Origin: Bacteroides faecalis
GTDB lineage: Bacteria; Bacteroidota; Bacteroidia; Bacteroidales; Bacteroidaceae
NCBI RefSeq assembly: GCF_003865075.1
Contig: NZ_BHWB01000005.1
Location: forward strand, 62,001-126,000
Direction: 5' to 3'
Length of the DNA stretch: 64,000 nucleotides
A program made the position numbers and the translations under genes. Below are positions 17,639 to 26,264 of the stretch, one piece after another. Position 1 is the stretch's first letter. Every line of letters begins with the position of its first letter. Under the pieces are notes generated by a model. It had not been told where the DNA came from and searched no databases. It saw only the letters and a program-made list of their open reading frames with translations.

Positions 17639-19438
17639 TCACTGTATTCCCCTCGGTCGCACCACGCTCTCCCGTGCCTGCTCTTCGTACTGCATTGCTG
17701 CCATCTGTCGCATCTGGTCGTTCTTGGCAAGTATGGCGTTAGCCAATGTATTCAGCGGCAATGCCCCCGACTGATGCGCCCCAATCACACTGTCAGGCAG
17801 TTGAATGGTACAAGGCACATGGTCAATGTTGGCAACGAGACACCGCCCTTGCAGCATCGGGTTGCTGATACGAGGATTGAGTGGTTCATCAGGATATTGG
17901 CGGTACTGAATGCGAGATGCAGCAGGACTAACTGTAGGTGCAATGCCTTCCTGCTGTTTCCTGCCCAGCACCTCATGTCCCGCTTTGTTGAGCAGATTGG
18001 CACCTCCCATACCCATCAACAGCATCTTCAGTATAGGATTCTTCACGAACATTCCAGCCACGATAGAGGCCAAAGGAAGGAGGCTATTGTCCATATTCAG
18101 CGATTTTGTCTTGCCAGTGAACAGTCCCACCAGTACATCGGGCAGCATCGCCAACACATAACCAAGGTTCTTGCCGATGTCTGAAAAGCCGTTCAGTCCA
18201 AAACTCTGCAACAGCCCGTCCCATCCATTTTCGTTTGTTTGTAAGGCTGTTTCCTCCTGCTGGACTACAGATGGTGTTGCCTCTTCAGTCGATGAATCAG
18301 GAGTTTCTTTCGGTTCTGCCTTCTTCTCCTTCTCAGCCTCTGCATCCAGTCTCGCCTTAACCTCCAGATACTCGTCTTCCTGTCCAGGCGCAACTATCAA
18401 GGGCACATCCTTGTACTTGCCTGTACGTTTGGTTGCTTCGTTTCTCTGAGGGTCAAGGAACGTACCTTTGTTCCAAGGAAAAGAGGTCTGCTCGGTTTGT
18501 TTCGTCCAATCCATAAAAGTGATATTGCTCGTGGGAATCTTGTTCTTGAAATGGCTGTTGGTAGCCTTGATATAGCTGTTCTCGTGGTTCTTGATGACTT
18601 TTGCCTGTTTGCGGAATGAGGCGAAGACGTTGGTGCCCGTACCGAAAACTCCCTTGCTGATACACTCCTCGACACAGACCTCTTGGCTGCTACCTTTCTT
18701 GCTTAGGTGCTCCATGCCGACATTCATCACCATATCGATACCGACAAACTTGGCGAAGGTTGCCCATGAGCCAATCCCTCCCATGGCCACGACATCGGCA
18801 CCCGCTCCGGCTGCCCATCCCGCTGCCTTCTCTGTTCGAGAGGGCTTATAGGCTGCCTCTCCTTTGGCTTCTATCTCTGCGGCAAGGGGTGACTTGTTCA
18901 GTTCGTAGGGCAGACCGAACAGACTGCTTTGTGCCGCCTTGCGGATGATATAGTCGGCAGAAGATGTTGGCATACGGTCTTTCACCATTTTTTCTATCAT
19001 CAGCTGCTCCATGCGGTGATCGATATAGGCGTATGCCAAATCACAACCGAGTTGTTTAGAGAGTGCATCGTACCGCTCTCGTCCTATCTCCGTCACCACC
19101 GCCTTGCGCCATTCCTCAGCCATCACGGCAAGGTCACGCTGCATATCCTTGTTGCCGACAATAGCCTCCTTGCACATCGCCAGATAGTCTTCGGTGGTCT
19201 TGCTGTTCCACTTGCCTGTAATCTTCAGCGTGGCGTATGGGTCATCACCAGGCATATTGGCAGTGGCCAATGAGCGTAGGATGCCAGCCGTACTGTTGGA
19301 GTAGGCTCGCATCTCGTCTGCCTGTCTGTTGGACAAGTCCCGTTGCACCCTGCCCATCACGGGGGCAAGGTGACACCCGAAGTAGTCGCCCATCAGACGC
19401 TCTATCTCTGCGAATCGCTGACTGTTCTTAACTGCCAT
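17639..19438 (-). CDS. Transfer-associated protein with central hydrophobic segments, unknown function
   Basis: A 599-residue protein. Residues 1-200 are soluble and helical; a Gly/Ala-rich segment (about 205-235, AAGWAAGAGADVVAMGGIGS) and two stretches at about 425-480 (LGYVLAMLPDVLVGLF, LASIVAGMFV) could insert in membranes. The linker 350-400 is Glu/Lys/Pro-rich. No family is recognised. Its place between the MutS-domain polyvalent gene and the M23 gene suggests it belongs to the leftward transfer/establishment operon. Function unknown. Confidence 0.6.
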   Translation of the reverse strand: MAVKNSQRFAEIERLMGDYFGCHLAPVMGRVQRDLSNRQADEMRAYSNSTAGILRSLATANMPGDDPYATLKITGKWNSKTTEDYLAMCKEAIVGNKDMQRDLAVMAEEWRKAVVTEIGRERYDALSKQLGCDLAYAYIDHRMEQLMIEKMVKDRMPTSSADYIIRKAAQSSLFGLPYELNKSPLAAEIEAKGEAAYKPSRTEKAAGWAAGAGADVVAMGGIGSWATFAKFVGIDMVMNVGMEHLSKKGSSQEVCVEECISKGVFGTGTNVFASFRKQAKVIKNHENSYIKATNSHFKNKIPTSNITFMDWTKQTEQTSFPWNKGTFLDPQRNEATKRTGKYKDVPLIVAPGQEDEYLEVKARLDAEAEKEKKAEPKETPDSSTEEATPSVVQQEETALQTNENGWDGLLQSFGLNGFSDIGKNLGYVLAMLPDVLVGLFTGKTKSLNMDNSLLPLASIVAGMFVKNPILKMLLMGMGGANLLNKAGHEVLGRKQQEGIAPTVSPAASRIQYRQYPDEPLNPRISNPMLQGRCLVANIDHVPCTIQLPDSVIGAHQSGALPLNTLANAILAKNDQMRQMAAMQYEEQARESVVRPRGIQ

Positions 19439-19447
19439 ATACCTTGT

Positions 19448-19780
19448 TTATATATTATACTGCTGTAATATCTGTTCCTTTGTCTGCTCGATGGCATTGT
19501 GATATATCTCCATCTGCTTAGGATAGTGTTCCTCCAACCATGCGTCCTTGTCCACTTGGCAGTGGATGAACTGCACGGCCATACGTTCCTCAATCTCCAC
19601 GGAGGGTTCCCCCTCTTCCTTACCATTGAACCATGCCTTTGTCCACCATCTCACGCCAGCCCGGTCGGGATAGACGCTCACTATCCTCGGAATGTCGAAG
19701 CTCTGGATATCCACGTCCAAGTCGGCAAGAGGGTCGATGATGCCGTCATGCGTCAGGGCTTGCTCTTGGAGTTTTTTTTT
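19448..19780 (-). CDS. -1 frame extension of the M23 peptidase gene (probable frameshift product)
   Basis: This open frame runs from the A9 run (T at 19772-19780 on the plus strand) to 19448. It has no ATG before its middle; the first potential starts are TTG and GTG without a clear ribosome site. It continues directly from the peptidase frame if ribosomes slip back one base in the A run, adding about 110 residues (LQEQALTHDGIIDPLADLDV and on, with RAGVRWWTKAWFNG) to the 273-residue protein. The encoded sequence is protein-like in composition. Alternatives are a recent inactivating indel or a sequencing error in the homopolymer. Confidence 0.6.
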   Translation of the reverse strand, partial: KKKLQEQALTHDGIIDPLADLDVDIQSFDIPRIVSVYPDRAGVRWWTKAWFNGKEEGEPSVEIEERMAVQFIHCQVDKDAWLEEHYPKQMEIYHNAIEQTKEQILQQYNI

Positions 19781-20574
19781 AACACCTCGTCCATCGTGGA
19801 GAGATATACCTGATGTCGCATGGCAAGATAGTTGAGAAAGTCGGCAATGAGCAGGTTCTGCACCTTAGTCGCCAAAGGCATACAGCGGTTGCCGATGCCC
19901 AAGGGATTAGCCATGCTCGGCATGGTCTCGTAGAAATAATGCTTGCTCGCTCCCAACGAGAAGATGTTTCTCAACGACTGCTCCGTATGTTCGGGCAGAG
20001 AGTATGCTCCTTGTTGAAGGTCCTCGAAGTAGGAGGGAAGGAAGCGGAGCATCAATGCCTCTATCTCCTGACGGTCGGTGTCGTAGGGTGAAGGGATGTT
20101 CATGTCCAGTTCATTGATGCCCATTTGGGAATTGTGCTCCAATGCCTTGATATTGCCGTAGAGCATGGTGAGGAACTCCAACGGATTGATTTCCTCTCCG
20201 TCAAACCTCACCTCCATGTGCAGCAGGTCGCCACTGATGGCGATGGTCTGACCGGCCTTGACGCTTTGGGAGAAGTTGGCGAAGACATTGGAGAGATGCC
20301 TGTAAGTCACTTCGTATTTGCCGTAGCGGATGGTCTGGTAGATGCCATGCTCCGCGTCCGACCCAATGGCAGAGACGGTTCCCGTTGCCACCGCCGACAG
20401 CAGGTAATGGTTCACTGAGAAGTCTATGCCGTGATGGAAGAATGTTTCTCCCGTCACGGGATTTTTCTGCTCTCCGTAACCCAAGGACATCTGCACGTCC
20501 TGCTTTATAGGCTCCTCAAACGGCATACAGTAGCCGCTCGATGAGCGCAGTATCATTTCTTCTGTATATCTCAT
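19753..20574 (-). CDS. M23-like peptidase domain protein, zero-frame product
   Basis: 273 residues in the zero frame, ending KKNSKSKP just past an A9 run. The M23/LytM pattern is present: SLGYGEQ near the start, HHGIDFS (about 47-53, zinc His and Asp), YRHLSNV, and GDLLHMEVRF near 115-124. In the last motif the first His of the usual HLHFE is Leu, so the catalytic His is missing while the zinc ligand remains; activity is doubtful. There is no signal peptide. The C-terminal half is helical and unknown. It is 15 bp downstream of the 20590-21252 gene. See the adjoining frame 19448-19780, which would extend it by -1 slippage. Confidence 0.7.
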   Translation of the reverse strand: MRYTEEMILRSSSGYCMPFEEPIKQDVQMSLGYGEQKNPVTGETFFHHGIDFSVNHYLLSAVATGTVSAIGSDAEHGIYQTIRYGKYEVTYRHLSNVFANFSQSVKAGQTIAISGDLLHMEVRFDGEEINPLEFLTMLYGNIKALEHNSQMGINELDMNIPSPYDTDRQEIEALMLRFLPSYFEDLQQGAYSLPEHTEQSLRNIFSLGASKHYFYETMPSMANPLGIGNRCMPLATKVQNLLIADFLNYLAMRHQVYLSTMDEVLKKNSKSKP

Positions 20575-20589
20575 ATCACTGTATATTGG

Positions 20590-21252
20590 TTATCGTTTCA
20601 TCCCTCTGCTTTGGGTCTCTGCTTCTTTCATGTTCTGCCCATGTGAAGACGTACCGCCTCTGTTAGGCAGAGTTTGCGCCACCTTAGAATTGTTCCCGAT
20701 GATCATCGCTCCAAGCAGGGCACCCGCAATCTTGCTCATCCAACCAAAGCGTCCGAATACCATGAAGGCGGCAGCCACCAGTCCGACGATGCTCATACCC
20801 GACACGTTGCCCTTGCCGATATTGCCAAAGAGATTGCCTATCATGTCGCATCCTACGCCTCCGAACATATTCCTAAAGAAATCACTGATGCCGCTGAACT
20901 GGGTGTCCATCTTTCCGGCTACAGTGTTCACCGCATCAACGGCTTCACCAGCCTTGCCCGTCAGACGTTGCACATCGTTGGCGGTTTGTGCCACCGCTTC
21001 CGTGGCATTCTCGCCGATGACAGCATCACCTACGATGCGTGCCACGCTCTTGTCTGTGGTCAGCTTCTCCCATGTCACATAGCCTGCGGCACTACCCACT
21101 GCGGCCGTCTGCATAGCCTTGCCGGCTCCCATAAGGGTGCGTTGCGGGTGGAGTGCCGCACTGCCTAAGGTCTTTCCAGTTACTCCGATGACATGGCCAG
21201 TACCTCGTGCCGCCTTGCCACCATATTTCAATAATGAACTCCAAAATCCCAT
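20590..21252 (-). CDS. Small membrane-associated transfer protein, unknown
   Basis: A 220-residue, Gly/Ala-rich protein. A hydrophobic pair at about 150-190 (SIVGLVAAAFMVFG and IAGALLGAMIIG) predicts one or two TM helices; the N-terminal half is amphipathic with GKAARGTGHVIGVTG. Reminiscent of small pore-associated proteins but not a family I can name. It lies between the M23 gene and the secreted proteins at 21.3-22.7 kb in the leftward operon. Confidence 0.55.
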   Translation of the reverse strand: MGFWSSLLKYGGKAARGTGHVIGVTGKTLGSAALHPQRTLMGAGKAMQTAAVGSAAGYVTWEKLTTDKSVARIVGDAVIGENATEAVAQTANDVQRLTGKAGEAVDAVNTVAGKMDTQFSGISDFFRNMFGGVGCDMIGNLFGNIGKGNVSGMSIVGLVAAAFMVFGRFGWMSKIAGALLGAMIIGNNSKVAQTLPNRGGTSSHGQNMKEAETQSRGMKR

Positions 21253-21345
21253 ATCTTATCGTTTTTTAATCACGGTTTGACTTCGTCTTCTTCTGTCACG
21301 ACTCGGCATAGCTCGAACAAGTTCGGCTCTGCTCTCGCTGCTCCA

Positions 21346-22029
21346 TCAGTTTACGTTCTTGCCCACCTGCTTCCACCGCCTCTTGGCAGCCGCTGCTATC
21401 TCGGCTTTGTTCGCTTTGGTGGGTCTTGCCCCTTCGTCTATCTCCATCCAAACATCGCCCATGGTGGTGTATTTCACCGCCCTCGTCAGTCGCTTCAACT
21501 GCTTGTTCATCTTCTTCAGTTTGGGTCGGATGCCGAAGACTATCTCCACACGCTCCTTCTCGGTCATCTTGTTGCCCGACAGGCATACCGTGCGTATGTC
21601 ATTAACTATCTCGATGCTGTTCATAATCAGCTCGCGGTATATCTTGTTGCGCTTGGCTGACAGGGCTACGGCAAGTCCGTTGGCAGGATGGGCATCCAAC
21701 TGCGCCACCAATCCACCCATATTGTCCACCAACTGACCTATCTCGTGATAGAAACCATATATCTGTGCGGCATAGCTGACGATGGAACGGAAGGAGTCCA
21801 GATAGTTGTTGAACTCCCGCTGCAGGTCGGTAGTGGCTTCCACTTCCTCCTTGGTCCAGATATGGCCGGTGGATTGTAGCAGCATCACTTTCTCCTGATT
21901 CTTCAGTTCTTTCTCCGCCTTGTTGGTGTACATCAGAATCATCCCCGCAAGAGTCGGGTCGTTCTGCGCCCGCACTCCTGCAAAAGATGATATAAACATA
22001 AAAATGGCAATTGATATGAAATACTTCAT
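21346..22029 (-). CDS. Secreted helical transfer protein, RW-tail family member 1
   Basis: 227 residues with a cleavable signal peptide ending VRA-QND. The mature part is all-helical. The C-terminus, AAAKRRWKQVGKNVN, matches the xRWxxxGK-type tails of the other secreted proteins at 22047-22748 and 52788-53513. It is likely periplasmic. Neighbours are a membrane protein downstream and a paralogue upstream, 18 bp away. The family resembles periplasmic proteins found in Bacteroidales transfer regions; the exact function is unknown. Confidence 0.65.
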   Translation of the reverse strand: MKYFISIAIFMFISSFAGVRAQNDPTLAGMILMYTNKAEKELKNQEKVMLLQSTGHIWTKEEVEATTDLQREFNNYLDSFRSIVSYAAQIYGFYHEIGQLVDNMGGLVAQLDAHPANGLAVALSAKRNKIYRELIMNSIEIVNDIRTVCLSGNKMTEKERVEIVFGIRPKLKKMNKQLKRLTRAVKYTTMGDVWMEIDEGARPTKANKAEIAAAAKRRWKQVGKNVN

Positions 22030-22046
22030 GACTGATTCCTTTATCG

Positions 22047-22748
22047 TTAATCACTGATGGTCATACGTCCTGCTCTGCGCCATCTGCTAAGGGCTTGGGT
22101 GGCTATCTCTCCATTGCTTCGGTCTATCATCCCTGCCGTCACGCCGTTCCACACATCGGTCATGGTGTAATATCGTATAGACAGATAAAGACGATGCAGC
22201 TTCTTGCTGAAGGCACTCAGCTTGTCGTTCAGTGCCCACAGCGTCTTGCTCCTTTCCGCACCAGTCAGCATGTTCTCTTTGCCTCCTTTGGCGACTGCAT
22301 CTTTCAGCAGTGTGAAGACGGACACCAATTCCGTGGCGGTCTCCATATACAGGTTGTTCATCGAGAGGGTGGCAACGATGCCTTGCGGATTATTGTTGAT
22401 GGCCTTGCGCATCTTACACAAGGTGATGAATATCTTCACTCCATCGTCGTACAGATAGGTACAGGCTTTGAGGGAAGAGGCATAACCACTGGCGGTTTTC
22501 AGATAACTGTTGTACTTCTTCTCCCATTCGTGTATCTTGGTGAACTCTGCGGCGATGGTATTCTGCAACAGGGCAGTCTTGGTCTGACCTTTGATTTCCT
22601 TCTCTATCTCACCGTTGATGGCTTCGTTGCCCTCTGCTAATGCCATCCATTCCAAAGGGTTGGCAGTCACAATCTGTGCATGGGCTGACGGCACGCTCAG
22701 TACCAATGCCACGACAATGAACCAAATCTTATCTATTCGTAATCTCAT
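22047..22748 (-). CDS. Secreted helical transfer protein, RW-tail family member 2
   Basis: 233 residues with a signal peptide ending AHA-QIV. The mature region is helical (EIEKEIKGQTKTALLQNTI), with a late RYYTMTDVWNG motif that parallels KYTTMGDVWME in the 21346-22029 protein, and the tail ALSRWRRAGRM. The shared motif order shows the two are paralogues from duplication. Its start overlaps the stop of the PH-domain gene by 20 bp. Likely periplasmic; function unknown. Confidence 0.65.
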   Translation of the reverse strand: MRLRIDKIWFIVVALVLSVPSAHAQIVTANPLEWMALAEGNEAINGEIEKEIKGQTKTALLQNTIAAEFTKIHEWEKKYNSYLKTASGYASSLKACTYLYDDGVKIFITLCKMRKAINNNPQGIVATLSMNNLYMETATELVSVFTLLKDAVAKGGKENMLTGAERSKTLWALNDKLSAFSKKLHRLYLSIRYYTMTDVWNGVTAGMIDRSNGEIATQALSRWRRAGRMTISD

Positions 22749-23214
22749 ATACGCCCTTTCTTCGTTTGTTCGTTTCTACTCTTGTTCGTATCACACTCAC
22801 CACGTCATAGCTGTTGCTGATGCCGGTCATTTCCAGTTTCGGTGTCGTTCTATCCATCGACAACACGGTCACGCTTTTCAGTCCGCATAACTGTTGTATC
22901 AATGTCTGATGCTCGGCAAAGTCCACCACTCGGTACAACTCCATGTAGTTCACGCTCCGCTGAAACACTCCGTGCTCACAGATGAGTTGCTCGCTCCCGA
23001 TATGGTAGCGGATACTCCTCAGATAGATGAATCGGTAGAGTAAACAGAGGGAGAACAGGAGGCTGAAGACAAGCAACAGGGTACTATATGCACAACCGGG
23101 CAATCCTCCGATTAGGAGCATTGCCACGCACAACAGCAACAGAGGCAGTTCGTTGATGAAAAACTGTCCGATGCTGGGGCACAAGGTGATGATGCTATTA
23201 TCTTCTTGTCTCAT
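22729..23214 (-). CDS. Membrane-anchored PH-domain-like protein
   Basis: 161 residues: two TM helices (about 22-40 and 45-62) followed by a strand-rich segment starting RSIRYHIGSEQLICEHGVFQ, typical of bacterial PH (bPH_2/YdbT-like) domains that sit just after membrane helices. It lies between the Toprim gene and the secreted paralogues. Role in the element unknown. The domain call rests on the I-x-x-E-x-L-x-x-x-x-G pattern and topology. Confidence 0.6.
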   Translation of the reverse strand: MRQEDNSIITLCPSIGQFFINELPLLLLCVAMLLIGGLPGCAYSTLLLVFSLLFSLCLLYRFIYLRSIRYHIGSEQLICEHGVFQRSVNYMELYRVVDFAEHQTLIQQLCGLKSVTVLSMDRTTPKLEMTGISNSYDVVSVIRTRVETNKRRKGVYEITNR

Positions 23215-24353
23215 ACGCTTCTATGATATGTGTTCTTTTCTTCTTTTTCCCTTTGTTTCTCTGCCTTGCCGGCTGCGATAAACTCGGCATAGTCGAAGGT
23301 ATCTGGTTCGCCCTTGGCAATCAGTTCTGCTGATTTCTTGTTGAGCAGCGCATCGTTCCAGTCCTTGTAGCAACCCAATGGATGATAGGCTTGCACATGC
23401 TCGTGACGGAAGCCCATCTCTGCTGCCACCTTCCTGAAGTTTGCAACAAACTGCCGCCCTGCATCGTCCTTGTCAAAACCCAAATAGTGCCGTGCGTTGG
23501 GAGTAACGGACAGAAGTCCTCGCATCTGTCCCTCGGTGGGTGTGCCGCCCGTAGATACATACACCATCTTTACAGGATTTATCTGATACTCTGCCATGGC
23601 ATCGTAGGCACTCTCAAACCATACAATTTCGCTTGCTTTATCCAACGGCTCGCCCGTGAGGTTGGCAATCCACAGTCCTTCACTGCTGTTGCTTCCTTCT
23701 GCCTTGCCCTTGTAACCGCCGCTACCGTCCATCTTCGGTCGTCCTCGTTCCTCAAAGCCCACAGTCTTGTCGGGTGTCTTGGGCAGTACAAGCGGAAAGG
23801 CAAGGTTGGCAAAGGTAAGTCCATCCGTCCGATGCTTAGTAGCCAGACAGAAATGCCGATGAAAAGCATACTGCGTATAGAGGTCGATGCCTCGGAACTT
23901 AAAATAGGGATAAAACCTTTTCTGCGTTTCCCTGTCCTGCGGATTGAACTTGTGGATGTCGTAGTCATTCAGGTTGAATGGCTTTCCGTCCTTTCTTGGT
24001 TCTGTAATCTTCGATGGTCTGTCCTCTATGGGTTGGTTGAGCAGTCGGTTGCAGACGAGGTTGACGAGTCGGTCAGGAGACATTCCCACCTTGTTCTCTG
24101 AAAACATTTCTGGATGCTCCTTGATGAACGAAATGACATTATACACCTTCTGCTGCGGTGGTTGGAAGCAACATTTCCCATTCTGCGTGACAATGAACTT
24201 ATCACCACGCACCCGTCTGCCCTCACTGTCAGTACGCACATACGACGGATAACGCAAGCCATCTCTCTTGTTCAGATGATACCCTGCGTCCACCAGTACT
24301 TCCTGTATGCTCAACCTGTCCAGAAAGTCATCGTATGTCAGTTCACTACTCAT
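23211..24353 (-). CDS. Toprim-domain protein (primase-like)
   Basis: A 380-residue protein. The Toprim motifs are visible: the glutamate in WFESAYDAMAEYQI (about 243-256), GFDKDDAGR (about 290-298, the DxD analogue), and YKDWNDALL further on. The N-terminus (DDFLDRLSIQEVLVDAGYHL) and a middle KVYNVISFI match the DUF3991/Toprim proteins of Bacteroidales conjugative elements. It lacks a helicase part. It would prime synthesis of the complementary strand after transfer; that is inference from the family. It overlaps the PH-domain gene by 4 bp. Confidence 0.8.
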   Translation of the reverse strand: MSSELTYDDFLDRLSIQEVLVDAGYHLNKRDGLRYPSYVRTDSEGRRVRGDKFIVTQNGKCCFQPPQQKVYNVISFIKEHPEMFSENKVGMSPDRLVNLVCNRLLNQPIEDRPSKITEPRKDGKPFNLNDYDIHKFNPQDRETQKRFYPYFKFRGIDLYTQYAFHRHFCLATKHRTDGLTFANLAFPLVLPKTPDKTVGFEERGRPKMDGSGGYKGKAEGSNSSEGLWIANLTGEPLDKASEIVWFESAYDAMAEYQINPVKMVYVSTGGTPTEGQMRGLLSVTPNARHYLGFDKDDAGRQFVANFRKVAAEMGFRHEHVQAYHPLGCYKDWNDALLNKKSAELIAKGEPDTFDYAEFIAAGKAEKQREKEEKNTYHRSV

Positions 24354-24392
24354 TATAAATTATAAATTGTAAATTATACATTGTTAATATCC
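24353..24392. repeat. AT-rich intergenic repeat
   Basis: Near-tandem TAAATTATAAATTGTAAATTA units lie in the short gap upstream of the Toprim gene. Such tracts are common in Bacteroidales genomes; no function is apparent. Confidence 0.5.
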
Positions 24393-25979
24393 TCTCCTTA
24401 TCTCCGTGGCAACATGATTTGCTTCTGCCTCAAAGTACCTTGCCGCAATCTCCTGTGGCGAATCCACTCCCGGTTTGAAGTAAGGACGTGGACCGCCATG
24501 ATGCTCTGCATAGAACTCCGGGGCTGGATGGTGATGATGGTGGCTTATGTCATGCGCCACCTCTGCTGTAACGACTGCTCCTGCCGTCAGAGCCGCCAAT
24601 ATCTTCGTGCCCAGTCCGGCGTTGGTTTCGGGGCGTGTCTTCATATCCACTTCACTGAAAACCTTGGAGAAGAGTTTCATGCGATGGTAGTCATCCACCG
24701 CCAAGAACTTGTCGTAGTCCTTCTGCTTGATTTCGTGCGTGATGGCTTCTCCATTGATAATGGCGGTCATGCGATACTTATCTTCGCCTTTCTTATCTCC
24801 CTCCATCGGAGGCACTTTCTCCACCATGATGTCACCGACTTTCACTTCACGCCCATGCGCTCCCTCACGATACCAACCCTTGTTCTCATTAATCAAGGCA
24901 AGGTCTTCACCTCTCACCATGGCATCGCCTTGCAACACGTCACGTCTGACAGTCTCGTCCTCTTCCAACGGAAGCAACCGTTCCTCGTCTTGTTGCTGAC
25001 GCTGCTGCAACTCCTGTTCAAGTTCGGGATGCAGATGCAGGTCGATGCGCTCCTTGCTATTCAGTGTGTCCATCAGGATTTTGTCAGCAAAGTCGTCCTT
25101 GATGATGCCATTCAGCAGTTCCAAGCGTTGAACGACGGGCACTTCCTTGATGGAGTTGGAGGTGAGTTTCTTCAGTTCCTCATCTGTCAGGTCATACACC
25201 ATGTCGGCATTGACGCTGTTCGACTGAATGGTCAGCGTCTTCGCATTCTCATCAATGATGATGCCATGCGATGCCAGACACTCCTGCCACTTCTCATTGG
25301 TGAAATAGACAGGCGAGGTAATCAGTTCCTTATAAGGCTTGGCTGGCTCCGTGCTTCTCGTGCGGCTGATGGAAGGCATTATGATTCCCTCCAAATCTTT
25401 CAGCACATCCTGTTGCTGAGGGCTATAACTCTGTTGCTGTCCCTTATAATAGAACCCATAACCGCCGCTCTGCAATTCGCCAGGCTTCATTCTGCCGTCC
25501 CAACGTTCAGGCACAATCGGGGCTTCGGGGAAGAACAATCGTCCTCCAACTCTGCGAAGATGGAATCCCTCCTGACTGCGTGGTGTCCAACCTAAAAAGG
25601 GTGGTGGCATATCGATGCGCCCCATCCGTCCATACTCGCCGATACCAACACGATAGCCGTGCAGCCCCATAGCTACACGACCGTTGGCATTGCGTGCATG
25701 AACGAAGTTCTTGGGCATATAGAAGTCGTTGCCCACAATGCCCGTAAAGGTATTGTAGGCTAACTTGTTGGCATGATTCGTACCCCAGTCGGTCAGAGCC
25801 AACATCTGCTTCTCGGTGATGTTATAGGTAAGCAGCGGACTGTCATGCCCTTGCACCACAAGCTGATAGCCGCTGCCATTACTCACCACATGAGCCTGCA
25901 TACCATTGCGCATGAGCAAGTCACGCATCTCTGGTTGCAGGTCCATCTGTTGGGGATTCGTATTCTTTCTTATCGCCAT
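24384..25979 (-). CDS. DUF3945-containing conjugative element protein
   Basis: A 531-residue protein with at least two copies of the DUF3945-like module: VYFTNEKWQECLASHG to LTDEELKKLTSN (about 215-265) and WYREGAHGREVKVGDI to KQKDYDKFLAVDDYHRMKLF (about 355-430). The C-terminus has a natural His run (DISHHHHH) and a Gly/Ala helix. DUF3945 modules occur in large Bacteroidales element proteins, often fused to topoisomerase or DUF4099 domains, and are thought to act on incoming DNA or at the transfer stage. The neighbouring gene at 26265 carries DUF4099, so the usual fusion is split here. Confidence 0.65.
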   Translation of the reverse strand: MAIRKNTNPQQMDLQPEMRDLLMRNGMQAHVVSNGSGYQLVVQGHDSPLLTYNITEKQMLALTDWGTNHANKLAYNTFTGIVGNDFYMPKNFVHARNANGRVAMGLHGYRVGIGEYGRMGRIDMPPPFLGWTPRSQEGFHLRRVGGRLFFPEAPIVPERWDGRMKPGELQSGGYGFYYKGQQQSYSPQQQDVLKDLEGIIMPSISRTRSTEPAKPYKELITSPVYFTNEKWQECLASHGIIIDENAKTLTIQSNSVNADMVYDLTDEELKKLTSNSIKEVPVVQRLELLNGIIKDDFADKILMDTLNSKERIDLHLHPELEQELQQRQQQDEERLLPLEEDETVRRDVLQGDAMVRGEDLALINENKGWYREGAHGREVKVGDIMVEKVPPMEGDKKGEDKYRMTAIINGEAITHEIKQKDYDKFLAVDDYHRMKLFSKVFSEVDMKTRPETNAGLGTKILAALTAGAVVTAEVAHDISHHHHHPAPEFYAEHHGGPRPYFKPGVDSPQEIAARYFEAEANHVATEIRRGY

Positions 25980-25982
25980 ACT

Positions 25983-26012
25983 TATTCTTCACTCTTCATT
26001 CTTCACTCTTCA
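25983..26012. repeat. TTCTTCACTCTTCA tandem repeat
   Basis: Two consecutive TTCTTCACTCTTCA units with a third partial one, in the gap between two leftward genes. A similar TTCCTCATTCCTAATTCTC tract at about 45990-46015 encodes the odd N-terminus of the TraO-like frame. Confidence 0.55.
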
Positions 26013-26016
26013 TTTA

Positions 26017-26241
26017 TCATGCTTCACCGTTCTCTATTGCCTTCTCCAGTTCCTCATCTTTGTGATGGACAAACTGCTCCGCACTCTCTTCACAAATGCA
26101 GAGTCCGTTGTTCAGACAATAGCTCTCATATTCTTCCTGCCATTCAGCAGAATGATGGTTGACATACTCCAACCAACCGTACTCGCCGCTCTGTATCTTC
26201 TCGACGAGCACATCCTCTGGATAATATTTATTTGATGCCAT
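26017..26241 (-). CDS. Small acidic hypothetical protein
   Basis: 74 residues, strongly acidic, with GWLEYVNHHSAEWQEEYESY in the centre. It sits between the DUF4099 and DUF3945 genes on the same strand, where small acidic proteins of this kind commonly occur in Bacteroidales elements. Possibly a DNA-mimic or chaperone-like partner of one of them; nothing in the sequence proves this. Confidence 0.55.
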   Translation of the reverse strand: MASNKYYPEDVLVEKIQSGEYGWLEYVNHHSAEWQEEYESYCLNNGLCICEESAEQFVHHKDEELEKAIENGEA

Positions 26242-26264
26242 ATACTTATTATATTATGTGTAGA

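Noticed and set aside
25940..25979. Five consecutive His codons in the DUF3945 gene as an engineered tag
   Set aside because: The His run is in the C-terminal third (about 24535), between natural sequence, with no cloning scar; it is a natural repeat.
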